Under the pieces are notes generated by a model. It was not told the DNA's origin, ran no database searches, and saw only the letters and a list, made by a program, of their open reading frames with translations. A stretch of 64,000 bases of DNA from assembly GCA_016792845.1 (NCBI GenBank), contig JAEUKH010000032.1, positions 1 to 64,000 on the forward strand. Reading direction: 5' to 3'. The stretch comes from Myxococcales bacterium (GTDB lineage: Bacteria > Myxococcota_A > Polyangia > Polyangiales > Ga0077539). The position numbers were made by a program, and so were the translations under genes. Shown in pieces: positions 54,437 through 63,417 of this stretch. Positions within the stretch are counted from its first letter, which is position 1. Every line of letters begins with the position of its first letter.

Positions 54437-55104
54437 GCGGCGCGAACGAGCTGCAACACCAACGCGAAATGCATCGCGCAGGCGATCAGCGTGAGGGCGT
54501 GAAAGACCTCGTGGTACCCGAAGACGTTCTTTACAATGTCTGGCTTGCGCAGCGCGTAGACCACGGCGCCGAGTGAGTACACGAGCCCGCCGCCCAAGAT
54601 CAACGCGCCCTGGGTGGTGCTGAGCGCCGCGCGCACCGCGCCGATGTACGGCACGATCGACCAACCCACAAACAGGTAGATCAACGCCGTCACAGGCTTC
54701 GGAGCGTGAACCCAAAAGATCGACTGAAACACTCCCGCCAGGGCCCCGAGCCACACCGTCGTGAGGAGCCGCGCGGCCAGGGCCTCAGGCAGCCCCAAGA
54801 GGCAGATGGGGGTGTAGGTGCCTGCGATCAGCACAAAAATCGCCGCGTGATCGAGGCGCCGCATGAAGGCCCGCCGCGGCGGCGACCAGGTCGGGCGATG
54901 GTACACCGCGCTCACGGTGAACAAGGTCACCACCGAGAGCATGTAGATCAACGCCGCAGAGGCCGCCCGCGCCGTCGGCGCCATCGCCACCAGCACCACC
55001 CCGGCGCCGAAGGTCGACACCGCGGCCCATTGATGCAACACACCCCGCAACGAGGGCTTGATCGGCTTCGCCGCAGTCTGCTCAAACCCTGCAATCGTTG
55101 TCAT
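54430..55104 (-). CDS. Hemolysin III / PAQR-type membrane protein
   Basis: A 224-residue protein with seven spans and the conserved polar residues of the YqfA/hemolysin III branch of the PAQR superfamily: the first His in LRGVLHQW, SAVYHRP then RRLDHAAIFVLIAGTYTPI, and the last FGYHEVFHALTLIAC. These residues form a metal site. I start at the ATG at 55104, since the upstream frame lacks family similarity. Its stop overlaps the cytochrome stop by 7 bp on the opposite strand. Function in bacteria is mostly unknown; true hemolysis is doubtful. Confidence 0.9.
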   Translation of the reverse strand: MTTIAGFEQTAAKPIKPSLRGVLHQWAAVSTFGAGVVLVAMAPTARAASAALIYMLSVVTLFTVSAVYHRPTWSPPRRAFMRRLDHAAIFVLIAGTYTPICLLGLPEALAARLLTTVWLGALAGVFQSIFWVHAPKPVTALIYLFVGWSIVPYIGAVRAALSTTQGALILGGGLVYSLGAVVYALRKPDIVKNVFGYHEVFHALTLIACAMHFALVLQLVRAAH

Positions 55105-55218
55105 GTGAACCCTCGCGCCGCGCACCCCAGAAGACCACAAACAATCGACAGACCAATGCCCGTTACGGCAATTGCTGCGGTGTGTCAATTGTCGGAGGTC
55201 TTTGACCGCGGCGCGGCC

Positions 55219-57225
55219 TCAGCGTGACGGGGTGTTGAGCCAATCGGTGATGCGCGCGACGATCTGCGGGGCGGTGAGGCCGTACTTCTCTGCGAGCACG
55301 CGGGCGGGGGCTGAGGCGCCGAAGCGGTCGACGCCGAGGGCCAGGCCGTCGCGGCCGACCCAGCGGTGCCAGAGGTCGGTGCGGCCCGCTTCGATGCTGA
55401 CCCTGCGCCCTTCGGCGGGGAGCACGGCGTGTTGGTAGGCGTCGTCTTGGGCGGCGAAGCGCTCGACGCAGGGCATCGAGACGACCCGCACCGCGCGGCC
55501 GTTTGCGCTGAGCGCGCGGGCGGCTTCGAGGGCGAGGCCGACTTCGCTCCCGGTGGCGATGATGACGAGGTCGGGGGCGCGGCCGTCGGGTTCATGAGAG
55601 AGCACGTATCCGCCGCGGGCGGCGAGGGCGGCGCGCTCGGCCCCGCCGGGCAGGGCGTCGACCTTCTGTCGCGAGAAGATCAGCTCTGAAGGGCCGTCGC
55701 GGCGTGCGGCGGCCGAGGCCCAGGCGGCGGCGCACTCGATGGCATCGGCGGGACGCCAGACATGCACATTGGGGATCAATCGCAGCGCCGCGACGTGCTC
55801 GATCGACTGATGGGTGGGCCCGTCTTCTCCCAAGAAGATGGAGTCATGGGTGAAGACGTGCACCACGGGCAGTTCTGAGAGCGCCGCGAGGCGAATCGCG
55901 GGGCGCATGTAGTCGCTAAAGGTCAAAAAGGTGGCCGTAAACGGGATGAACATCCCATAGAGGGCCATGCCGTTGGCCACCGCGCCCATGGCGTGCTCGC
56001 GGATGCCGAAGCGGAGGTTGCGCCCCTCGAAGTGCCCTCGCAACACCTTCGCCGAGCCTGCGATCACGGTCTTGGTCGAGCCCCCGAGGTCGGCGTCGCC
56101 GCCCACGAGCGAGGGCATGAGGGCCGCGATGCGTTGCTCGATGGCGCCGCCGAGCGAGCGGGTCGCGTCGGTCTGTGACGGCGCCGCGGCGACACACTGG
56201 TCGAGCAGCGCGTCGGGCACCTCGCGGCGCAGCATCGCGTCGAGCTGAGCGGCCTCGGCGGGGTGCTCGGCGCGCCAGGTACGGCAATGGCCCTGCCACG
56301 CGTCGTAGGCCGCGGTGCGCGACGCCGCGAGCGCTTCGGCGCGGGCCCGCACGGCCTCGGGCACCACGAAGGTCGCGTCTTCGGGCCACCCGAGCGCGCG
56401 CCGCATGGCCAGCGTCTCGTTCTTGCCGAGCGGCTCGCCGTGAACCTTGTGCGAGCCCGCCTTGGTGGGCGCCCCTTGGCCGATCACCGTGCGCGCGAGG
56501 ATGAGCGTGGGCTTGTCGTGGGTCGACGCCGCGAGCTCGTAAGCGGCCAGGATCTGCGCGTGGTTGTGGCCGTCGATGCTGAGGGTGCGCCACCCGCAGG
56601 CCTCGAAGCGCCGCGCGACGTCTTCGCTGAACGCCTCGTCGATCGCGCCGTCGAGGGTGATCTTGTTGTCATCGTAGATGAGGGTGAGGTTGCCGAGGCC
56701 GAGGTGACCGGCCATCGAGGCGGCCTCGTAGGCGATGCCCTCCATCACGTCGCCGTCGCTCACGATGGCCCAGATGCGATGGTTGAACAGACCCGAGAAG
56801 CGCGCGTCGGCCATCTTCGACGCCAGGGCCATCCCGACCGCGTTGGCGAAGCCCTGCCCGAGCGGCCCCGTCGTGACCTCGACGCCCGGCGTGAGGTGAA
56901 CCTCGGGGTGCCCCGGCGTCTTCGAGCCCCACTGCCGAAACCGCTTCAGCTCATCGAGCGAGAGGTCGTACCCCGCGAGGTGCAACATCGCATAGAGGAG
57001 CATCGAGCCGTGCCCCGGGCTCAACAAGAAGCGGTCGCGGTCAATCCAGTGAGGGTCTTTGGGGTTGTGACGAAGATACCGACTGAAGAGAAGCCACGTC
57101 AGGTCGGCGGCCCCGAGGGGGAGCCCCGGGTGCCCGCTGTTGGCAGCTTCAATCGCGTCAATCGCGAGAAACTTCAGGGTCTTGATCGCGAGGAGGTCAA
57201 CATCATCGACGGCGGCTCGGCTCAT
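55219..57225 (-). CDS. tkt: Transketolase
   Basis: A 668-residue TPP enzyme of the pentose-phosphate pathway, moving two-carbon units between sugar phosphates. The N-terminal NSGHPGLPLGAADL segment, the TPP motif SDGDVMEGIAYEAA...LIYDDNKITLDG, and the pyrimidine-binding RFGIREHAMGAVANGMALYG region are intact, with a standard C-terminal domain. The start ATG at 57225 fits the family. It diverges from the TerC gene over about 200 bp. Confidence 0.95.
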   Translation of the reverse strand: MSRAAVDDVDLLAIKTLKFLAIDAIEAANSGHPGLPLGAADLTWLLFSRYLRHNPKDPHWIDRDRFLLSPGHGSMLLYAMLHLAGYDLSLDELKRFRQWGSKTPGHPEVHLTPGVEVTTGPLGQGFANAVGMALASKMADARFSGLFNHRIWAIVSDGDVMEGIAYEAASMAGHLGLGNLTLIYDDNKITLDGAIDEAFSEDVARRFEACGWRTLSIDGHNHAQILAAYELAASTHDKPTLILARTVIGQGAPTKAGSHKVHGEPLGKNETLAMRRALGWPEDATFVVPEAVRARAEALAASRTAAYDAWQGHCRTWRAEHPAEAAQLDAMLRREVPDALLDQCVAAAPSQTDATRSLGGAIEQRIAALMPSLVGGDADLGGSTKTVIAGSAKVLRGHFEGRNLRFGIREHAMGAVANGMALYGMFIPFTATFLTFSDYMRPAIRLAALSELPVVHVFTHDSIFLGEDGPTHQSIEHVAALRLIPNVHVWRPADAIECAAAWASAAARRDGPSELIFSRQKVDALPGGAERAALAARGGYVLSHEPDGRAPDLVIIATGSEVGLALEAARALSANGRAVRVVSMPCVERFAAQDDAYQHAVLPAEGRRVSIEAGRTDLWHRWVGRDGLALGVDRFGASAPARVLAEKYGLTAPQIVARITDWLNTPSR

Positions 57226-57390
57226 GCCCAGAGCCCTTAGTACAGCTCTGTAGAAATTTCACCCACCCAGCCGCCCGCTCGGCGCGCCGAGAGGGCCCGC
57301 GTGACGCAAGAATTGCGTTGTGGTTGAGCGAACTTTGAGCTGTGCAAGGGGCCCACGCCGGGGTGTCGCTGGGCGCCTCAGGGCGCTCAC

Positions 57391-57419
57391 TTGGCGTTTG
57401 GGCGTTGGGGCAGTATAGA
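57391..57419 (+). promoter_or_regulatory. Sigma-70-like promoter of the TerC gene
   Basis: TTGGCG (57391-57396) and TATAGA (57414-57419) with a 17-bp spacer lie just upstream of the ATG at 57432. The predicted start site is about 6 bases before it, so the mRNA would be nearly leaderless. Confidence 0.6.
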
Positions 57420-57431
57420 GCGCCGGTCGTG

Positions 57432-58490
57432 ATGCAGACACTCGCTCTTTCGCTGGCAGAACAGGGCATTTCGCACGGGTCGTCGCTTGAGCTGGTGACG
57501 ATCTTCGTGCTGGTGGTGGGGGCGTCGCTCTACGCAGACCTCTGGCTCCACCGCGGCTGCGAAGAGGTCTCGGTGGTCTCGGCGGCGCGCTCGTCGTTGG
57601 GGTGGGTCGGGCTGTCGTTGCTCTTTGCCGGGTATCTGCGCTGGCGCTTCGGCGCGGGCCCGTCGAGCTTGTTTCTCTCGGGCTGGGTGCTTGAGAAGGC
57701 CCTCTCGGTCGACAACCTGTTGGTCTTTGTCGCGATCTTCAAGTACTTCAAGCTCTCGACGGGGCAGCAGCGCCGGGTGCTTTATTACGGCATCCTGGGC
57801 GCGGTGGTGTTGCGCCTGGTCTTTGTGATGGCGGCCGGGTTTCTGCGCCACGCGGGCCCGTGGGTTGATTTCATCTTCGCCGCGGTGGTGGTGGCCTCGG
57901 CGGTGAAGATGCTGCGCTCGGGGGGCGACGAGACCGACGGCGAAGACTTCAGCCGGCATCGGGTGGTGATGCTCGCGCAGCGGGTGTTTGCGGTGATTCC
58001 GCGGCTTGATGGGCAGCGGTTCTTTGTGAGCCAAGAGCGGGCGCGGACGCTCCTCGGGGCTGATTTCGCGTTGTTGCGACCGGCGGCTCGGTACGCGACG
58101 CCGGCCTTCGTTTGTATGCTGGTGGTCGAGGCGAGCGACGTGATGTTCGCCTTTGACTCGGTGCCCGCGGTGGTGGCGGTGACCCGCGACCCGGTGCTGA
58201 TCTATTCTGCGATGTTGTTCGCGGTGTTGGGGCTCAGGTCGCTGTATTTTCTCTTGAATGCGCTGACGAAGTGGCTTGTTCATCTTGAGAAGGCGGTGAT
58301 CGCGCTCTTGTTCTTTGTGGGGGCGAAGCTCGCGCTCCACGCGGCCAACGAGATGTTTCACTGGCCCGGGTATGAGCCCTCTCCTGGGGCGAGCGTGGCG
58401 ATCATCGTGGGGGTGCTCTTCATGGGGGTCGTGGCGTCGCTTCTTTGGCCGCCGCGCGACGATGAGGCGTCACCGCCGCCCTCGCGGTGA
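57432..58490 (+). CDS. TerC-family membrane protein
   Basis: A 352-residue protein with about nine spans and the TerC hallmarks. Conserved acidic residues lie in membrane helices: GWVLEKALSVDNLLVFVAIF and VVEASDVMFAFDSVPAVVAV. Members are linked to manganese efflux and tellurite resistance, and recently to supplying metal to exported proteins. I start at the ATG at 57432. A GTG one codon earlier would also fit the close promoter. No manganese riboswitch motif is visible upstream. Confidence 0.92.
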   Translation: MQTLALSLAEQGISHGSSLELVTIFVLVVGASLYADLWLHRGCEEVSVVSAARSSLGWVGLSLLFAGYLRWRFGAGPSSLFLSGWVLEKALSVDNLLVFVAIFKYFKLSTGQQRRVLYYGILGAVVLRLVFVMAAGFLRHAGPWVDFIFAAVVVASAVKMLRSGGDETDGEDFSRHRVVMLAQRVFAVIPRLDGQRFFVSQERARTLLGADFALLRPAARYATPAFVCMLVVEASDVMFAFDSVPAVVAVTRDPVLIYSAMLFAVLGLRSLYFLLNALTKWLVHLEKAVIALLFFVGAKLALHAANEMFHWPGYEPSPGASVAIIVGVLFMGVVASLLWPPRDDEASPPPSR

Positions 58491-58540
58491 TCGTCGCGGC
58501 ACGACGGAGGGCCGCGCGGGCAAAAGGGTAGACGCCGTGA

Positions 58541-58575
58541 CCCACGAACGCTCATCATGCGTGGGCCAGCGTTCG
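58541..58575 (+). promoter_or_regulatory. Two mutually exclusive hairpins before gatB
   Basis: CCCACG (58541-58546) pairs with CGTGGG (58560-58565), while CGAACGCT (58545-58552) pairs with AGCGTTCG (58568-58575). They share two bases and interlock, so only one can form at a time. They lie 70-100 bases before the gatB start. This could be an attenuator, or chance in GC-rich DNA. Confidence 0.4.
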
Positions 58576-58643
58576 CGGGCCGTGCCTCACTCGAACCTTT
58601 CACGCGGTTGCGAACCCATGAAAGCTCACTCTCTTACAACACC

Positions 58644-60092
58644 ATGAGCAACGCTTACGAGCCCGTGATCGGCCTCGAAGTGCACGCGCAGCTTCGCACC
58701 TCGACCAAGATCTTCTGCCGGTGCAGCACCCGCTTCGGAGGGGCGCCCAACACGCAGATCTGCCCTGTGTGTCTCGGGCTCCCGGGGGCCCTCCCGCGGA
58801 TGAACGAAGAGGCCCTGGTGATGGCCATTCGCGCGGGGGTGAGCTTGCACTGCACTGTCAACCGCCGCTCGCGCTTCTCACGCAAGCACTACTTCTACCC
58901 CGATTTGCCGAAGGGGTATCAGATCACGCAGTACCAAGAGCCGGTCTGCTCAGACGGGCACCTCGATGTGCCGGGCGCCGACGGCGGCGCGCGTCGCGTC
59001 CGCATTGTGCGGGCTCACCTCGAAGAAGACGCCGGCAAGAACACCCACGGCGGCGGCGCCACGGGCACCTCTGAGGTCGACCTCAACCGCGCGGGGGTGC
59101 CGCTGCTCGAGATCGTGAGCGCCCCTGAGATCACCTCGGCCGCAGAGGCCGCAGAGTACCTGCGACAGCTGCGGGCGGTGCTGCTCTTCGCGGGGGTCAA
59201 CGATGGCAATCTTGAAGACGGCTCGTTTCGATGTGACGCCAACGTGAGCGTGCGCAAGCGCGGGAGCCAGACCCTCGGCACCCGGGTCGAGATCAAGAAC
59301 GTCAACTCGTTTCGCTTCGTGCAGCGCGCCCTTGAGTGGGAAATCGCGCAACAGATCGCGACCTTGATGGCGGGCGGCACCCTGAAACAAGTGACCAAGA
59401 CGTGGGACGATGTCGCCGCGCGATGCCACGTTCTTCGCAGCAAAGAGGGCAGCGACGACTATCGCTACTTTGATGACCCAGACCTCGGCCCGCTCTGTAT
59501 TGAAGCCCCGCTCTTTGAGCGGGCGACGGCCTCGCTCAAGCCCGGGCCCGCGGCGCGGCGGCAGCGCTACGTCGACGCCCTCGGGGTCACCGCGGCCGAC
59601 GCGCGGGTGCTGACCGAGCACCCGCTGCTCGCCGACTATTTTGAGGCCCTGGTGGCGCGCTCGGGCGATGCGAAGCGCGCGGCCAACTGGCTCGCCAACA
59701 TCGTAAAACCTGATGTGAAGTTCGAGGGCTTGGGGGCGCGGTTCCCGGTCGAGGTCGAGGCGCTGGCGGGGCTCTTCGCGCGGCTCGATGATGGGAGCTT
59801 GTCTCAAAAGCTCGCCAAAGATGTGTACGCGTTGATGCGAGAGACGCAGCGCTCGGCCGACGCAATTCTTGTCGAGAAGGGCTGGCGCGTGGTCACCGAC
59901 GTGGCGGCGCTCGAAGCCGCGTGCGATGCGGTGATCGCAGCGCACCCGCGCCAGGCGGCCGAGTTTCGTGCGGGGAAGAAGGGCCTCATCGGCTTCTTCG
60001 TCGGCCAGGTGATGAAGGCCACCGGAGGCCAGGCTGACCCGAAGGCCGTCGACGGGCTGCTGCGCGCGCGACTCGACCCGGCGAGCGCGTAA
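58644..60092 (+). CDS. gatB: Aspartyl/glutamyl-tRNA amidotransferase subunit B
   Basis: A 482-residue kinase subunit of GatCAB, which converts Asp-tRNA(Asn) or Glu-tRNA(Gln) to the amide form. Landmarks are EPVIGLEVHAQL, CPVCLGLPGALP with its zinc cysteines (CRC...CPVC), KHYFYPDLPKGYQITQYQEP, and LEDGSFRCDANVSVR. The GatB/YqeY tail domain closes the protein. The start is the ATG at 58644. gatA and gatC are not adjacent in this window. Confidence 0.95.
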   Translation: MSNAYEPVIGLEVHAQLRTSTKIFCRCSTRFGGAPNTQICPVCLGLPGALPRMNEEALVMAIRAGVSLHCTVNRRSRFSRKHYFYPDLPKGYQITQYQEPVCSDGHLDVPGADGGARRVRIVRAHLEEDAGKNTHGGGATGTSEVDLNRAGVPLLEIVSAPEITSAAEAAEYLRQLRAVLLFAGVNDGNLEDGSFRCDANVSVRKRGSQTLGTRVEIKNVNSFRFVQRALEWEIAQQIATLMAGGTLKQVTKTWDDVAARCHVLRSKEGSDDYRYFDDPDLGPLCIEAPLFERATASLKPGPAARRQRYVDALGVTAADARVLTEHPLLADYFEALVARSGDAKRAANWLANIVKPDVKFEGLGARFPVEVEALAGLFARLDDGSLSQKLAKDVYALMRETQRSADAILVEKGWRVVTDVAALEAACDAVIAAHPRQAAEFRAGKKGLIGFFVGQVMKATGGQADPKAVDGLLRARLDPASA

Positions 60093-60094
60093 GG

Positions 60095-60688
60095 TCAAGC
60101 CTTGGGCTTTAGCCGCTGGAGCGCGCGAACCACCGCCGCCGCCGCCACCGGGCCCGGGTCGACGAGCTCGGTCTCGACACGGTCGCGGAGCGCCTCGGCT
60201 TCGGGCCGCCATTGCACCGGGCCCTCACCCTCGACGACCACGCTCCGATGCGGCTTGAGCACCCCCATGAGGCGCCCGTCGACGACGATGCAGGTGGCGG
60301 CCCCCGGGTCGGTCAAGAGCGCCCCCACGGCGGCCTCTTCGGCCCGCGCCCCCAAGTGAGCGATGCGCGCGTGATGGGCGGCCTCGGCCGCAGGGCGCAG
60401 CGCGTCAGAGAAGAGCGCCGACGACTCGCCCACCGTGAAGACCCCGTCGGGCAGCGTCTCGACCCGCTCTGACCAGAGCAGAAGGGCCGTCTCGCCGTGC
60501 TCGCGGAGGGCGCGCACGAGCTGGAGGACGAAGACCCCGACCGGGGCGTCGTCGCGGGCCTGAAGCACCGCGATCGAGGGGCACGGAGGCACCACACAGC
60601 GCGCGAGCGGCTGCGGCGGCGACCAGCTCGGAGGCGGCGGCGAGGGCTCAGCGCCCGGCACCACCCGAAGATTTCGACGCTCGGTCAC
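60095..60688 (-). CDS. Hypothetical protein
   Basis: 197 residues starting MTERRNLRVVPGAEPSP, with a Pro-rich N-terminus (14-40) and then a compact alpha/beta-looking domain (IAVLQARDDAPVGVFVLQLV, ALLLWSERVETLPDGVFTVG, CIVVDGRLMGVLKPHRSVVV). There is no signal peptide, membrane span or recognised catalytic motif. Its stop lies two bases after the gatB stop on the other strand. It diverges from the flippase gene. Confidence 0.65.
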   Translation of the reverse strand: MTERRNLRVVPGAEPSPPPPSWSPPQPLARCVVPPCPSIAVLQARDDAPVGVFVLQLVRALREHGETALLLWSERVETLPDGVFTVGESSALFSDALRPAAEAAHHARIAHLGARAEEAAVGALLTDPGAATCIVVDGRLMGVLKPHRSVVVEGEGPVQWRPEAEALRDRVETELVDPGPVAAAAVVRALQRLKPKA

Positions 60689-60800
60689 AGCTTCACCGCA
60701 GAGGCGCCGAAGCTAACACGTCTTGTGTCGGCGCGTGCGGCGTGTCGCGAGGCGCGAAAATGTCACCCGCGGGGCGCGACGTGGTTTACATGGCGACGCC

Positions 60801-62348
60801 GTGAGCACCGAACCGCGCAGCCAAGACGCCGCTCGACACACCGAACAAGCCGTGCGCGAGAGCACCCGCGGCGCGGCGATCATCACCCTCGCGAAGGGGT
60901 GGTTTCTCATCACCGGGTTTGCGCAACCGCTTGTTTTAACAAAGGTTCTCAGCCCAGAACAGTACGGGCTCTACGGCGTCGTGCTCAACCTGATCTCGAT
61001 CGTGAACAACCTGGTCGTGGCCGGGAGCATTCAATCGATGTCAAAGGCCGTGACCGAGGGTGGCGCGCCGGCCTTGCGCCGCGGCCTGGTCGTGCACCTC
61101 GCCGTCGGCGTGGCGCTCTCGGGGCTGTTGGTGTTGAGCGCGCCCTTCCTCGGCGCCACGGTGCTTGGCGACCCGCGGCTGCCATCGCTGCTCAGAATCG
61201 GCGCGATCATTGTCTTCAATTACAGTCTCTATGCCGCGCTGGTCGGCAGCTTCAACGGTCAACGCGCCTTTGTGACCCAGGCGGGTCTCGACATGTTGTT
61301 CGCGACGCTGCGCACGGGCTTGATCATCGGCGCGGCGGCGCTCGGGTTCGGGGTCGCGGGTTCGGTGGGCGGCTTCGCCTTCGCGAGCTCGGTGATTCTG
61401 CTCTTGTCGCTTGTGTTGGCCCGCGGCGCGCTGCGAGGCGGCGGCGAGTCGGGCGCGGTGCCGCAAGCGTTTGTGAGCTTCGCGGGGCGGTATGCCAGGT
61501 CGTTCGCGCCCATTTTGCTCTATCAGCTTGCGCTGAACCTTGTGCTCCAGAGCGACCTGTTGGTGATGAAGGCGCTGCTCTCGCGTCGCGCCGACCTCGG
61601 GGGCGTCGACGCGGTGAACGCGCTGGCCGGAGTGTACAAGGCGGTCCAGAGCTTCGCGTTTTTGCCTTATCAGCTGTTGCTGGCGGTGACCTTTGTGGTC
61701 TTCCCGGTGGTGTCGCGGGCGACCTTAGACGGCGACCGTGAGACCACCGCGACCTTTGTGCGCGGCACGGTGCGCTTCTCGATGTTGGCCCTCGGGGCGA
61801 TGCTCGCGGTGCTGACGGGGCTCCCGCGGGGCGTCTTGCTGGTGGCCACGCGGCGCGAGTTCGCCGACGGCGCGATGGCCCTGAGGCTCTTGTCGATCGG
61901 TCAGGGCTTCTTCGCCCTCTCGGTGATCGCGACGACCATCTTGGTGGCCGCGGGGCGCACGGCGCTGGCCACGGGCTGCATGCTCGCGATGCTGGTCGCG
62001 GTGGCCACGGGCAACACCTTGGGCATCGGCCTCGCGACCACGGGCATCGGCGCGGTGACGGCGACGGCGCTCGGCACGCTCTGCGGCTGCGCCTTGGGGC
62101 TGACGCTCATCGGTTGGCAGATGCACAAGCTCTACGGCGCGTTCTTGCCGCCCGCGACGGCGCTCCGTGTGGTCGGGGCGACGGCCGGCGCGGCCGCGCT
62201 GGTGGCGGCGGTGCCGTTGCAGGGCAAGGTGGTGACCCTGGGCCTCGCGGGCGTCGCGGTGCTGCTCTATGGGCTCTTCATTGCGCTGAGCCGCGAACTC
62301 ACGGGCGCTGAGATGACCCGCATCGCCCGCCTCGTGCGGCGCCGCTGA
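60801..62348 (+). CDS. Polysaccharide flippase (Wzx/MOP superfamily)
   Basis: A 515-residue inner-membrane protein with about 12-14 spans. The N-terminal TRGAAIITLAKGWFLITGF and SPEQYGLYGVVLNLISIVNN pattern, and a second half starting around LLYQLALNLVLQSDLLVMKA, are typical of PST/Wzx-type lipid-linked oligosaccharide flippases. I use the GTG at 60801. No glycosyltransferase genes are adjacent, so the glycan it serves is unknown. Confidence 0.87.
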   Translation: MSTEPRSQDAARHTEQAVRESTRGAAIITLAKGWFLITGFAQPLVLTKVLSPEQYGLYGVVLNLISIVNNLVVAGSIQSMSKAVTEGGAPALRRGLVVHLAVGVALSGLLVLSAPFLGATVLGDPRLPSLLRIGAIIVFNYSLYAALVGSFNGQRAFVTQAGLDMLFATLRTGLIIGAAALGFGVAGSVGGFAFASSVILLLSLVLARGALRGGGESGAVPQAFVSFAGRYARSFAPILLYQLALNLVLQSDLLVMKALLSRRADLGGVDAVNALAGVYKAVQSFAFLPYQLLLAVTFVVFPVVSRATLDGDRETTATFVRGTVRFSMLALGAMLAVLTGLPRGVLLVATRREFADGAMALRLLSIGQGFFALSVIATTILVAAGRTALATGCMLAMLVAVATGNTLGIGLATTGIGAVTATALGTLCGCALGLTLIGWQMHKLYGAFLPPATALRVVGATAGAAALVAAVPLQGKVVTLGLAGVAVLLYGLFIALSRELTGAEMTRIARLVRRR

Positions 62349-62352
62349 GGCC

Positions 62353-63378
62353 TCAGTCGGGCAGCAAGAGCACCTTGCCGATGTTGCGGCGCTCTAGCAA
62401 ACGGCGGTGCCCTTCAGCGGCCTTTGAGAAGCCAAAGGTGCTGTCGATGACGGGCTTGATGGCGCCCGCTTCGTAGAGCTTGACCAGCGCGTCGAGCTGC
62501 TCGCGCAAGAGGGGCACTTCACCCCAGAGATGACCCACGTTGACGCCGAAGATGCCGCGGTTGTCATTCATCAATCGAATGGGGTGCAGCGGCATGAGCG
62601 GGAAGCCGAGGAGACCCCCGATGGCCGAGAAGACATTCTTCTTGCCTTCAGGCTGCAACGAGGCCGCGCCGAAGGCGAACACCCTGCCCGTGGGGGCGAG
62701 CGAGCGCAGCGATTTGGCCACCGATTCGCCGCCCTGGGCGTCGAGGGCGATGTCGACCCCGCGGCCGTCGGTGATGCGCTTCACCTCGGCCTCGAAATCT
62801 TGTGTGTTGTAATCGATGGCGTGGTCGAGGCCCGCCTTCTTCAAATACTCGTGCTTGCTCGCAGAGGCCGTGCCGATGGTCTTGGCGCCGATGTGCTTGC
62901 AGAGCTGAAGCGCCGCGAGACCGACGCCCCCCGCGGCGGCGTGGATCAACACCGTGTCGCGGGCTTTGACGTTGCCGAGATACACCAGCATGTGGTGCGC
63001 CGTGAGGTAGACCACCGGCAGCGCCGCGGCCTCTTCGAAGCTCATCGCCTCGGGCATCGGGGCCGCTTGGAGCGAGGGCACGCACAGCACGCTGGCGTAG
63101 CCGCCGAAGCGGGTGAGCACCAAGACGCGCTCGCCCACCCGCGCGGCGTCGACCCCTTCGCCCACCGCGTCGATGACCCCTGAGGCCTCGTAGCCCACCA
63201 CACAGGGGAAGGGCGGCGCGTCGGGGTACATGCCGATGCGCGCAGAGGTGTCAGCGAAATTGATGCCCGCGGCCGACACCCGCACCCGCACCTCGCCCGC
63301 CTTGGGCGCCGGGTCGGGCGCCTCGCGCACTTCAAGAATCTCGGGGGGCCCTGCCTTCGGAATCCAAACCTGTTTCAT
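62353..63378 (-). CDS. VAT1-like NADPH quinone oxidoreductase
   Basis: A 341-residue medium-chain reductase without zinc cysteines. MKQVWIPKAGPPEILEVREA, AAGINFADTSARIGMYP, the nucleotide motif AAAGGVGLAALQL and the AIDYNTQDFE segment are characteristic of the quinone reductase / VAT1 group. The late HPIRLMNDNRGIFGVNVGHL block particularly resembles VAT-1. I use the ATG at 63378. Cofactor NADPH is inferred; substrate unknown. It lies 39 bp after the response-regulator gene and is likely co-transcribed. Confidence 0.87.
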   Translation of the reverse strand: MKQVWIPKAGPPEILEVREAPDPAPKAGEVRVRVSAAGINFADTSARIGMYPDAPPFPCVVGYEASGVIDAVGEGVDAARVGERVLVLTRFGGYASVLCVPSLQAAPMPEAMSFEEAAALPVVYLTAHHMLVYLGNVKARDTVLIHAAAGGVGLAALQLCKHIGAKTIGTASASKHEYLKKAGLDHAIDYNTQDFEAEVKRITDGRGVDIALDAQGGESVAKSLRSLAPTGRVFAFGAASLQPEGKKNVFSAIGGLLGFPLMPLHPIRLMNDNRGIFGVNVGHLWGEVPLLREQLDALVKLYEAGAIKPVIDSTFGFSKAAEGHRRLLERRNIGKVLLLPD

Positions 63379-63417
63379 GAGGGCGCTGTCGGTAACCACC
63401 CCTTCGGGCCCGCACAA

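Noticed and set aside
57226..57431. Manganese (yybP-ykoY) riboswitch before the TerC gene
   Set aside because: Expected conserved loops are absent and the predicted leader is only about 6 bases.
58491..58643. T-box leader before gatB
   Set aside because: No T-box sequence or specifier stem is visible; only the two interlocking hairpins are noted.
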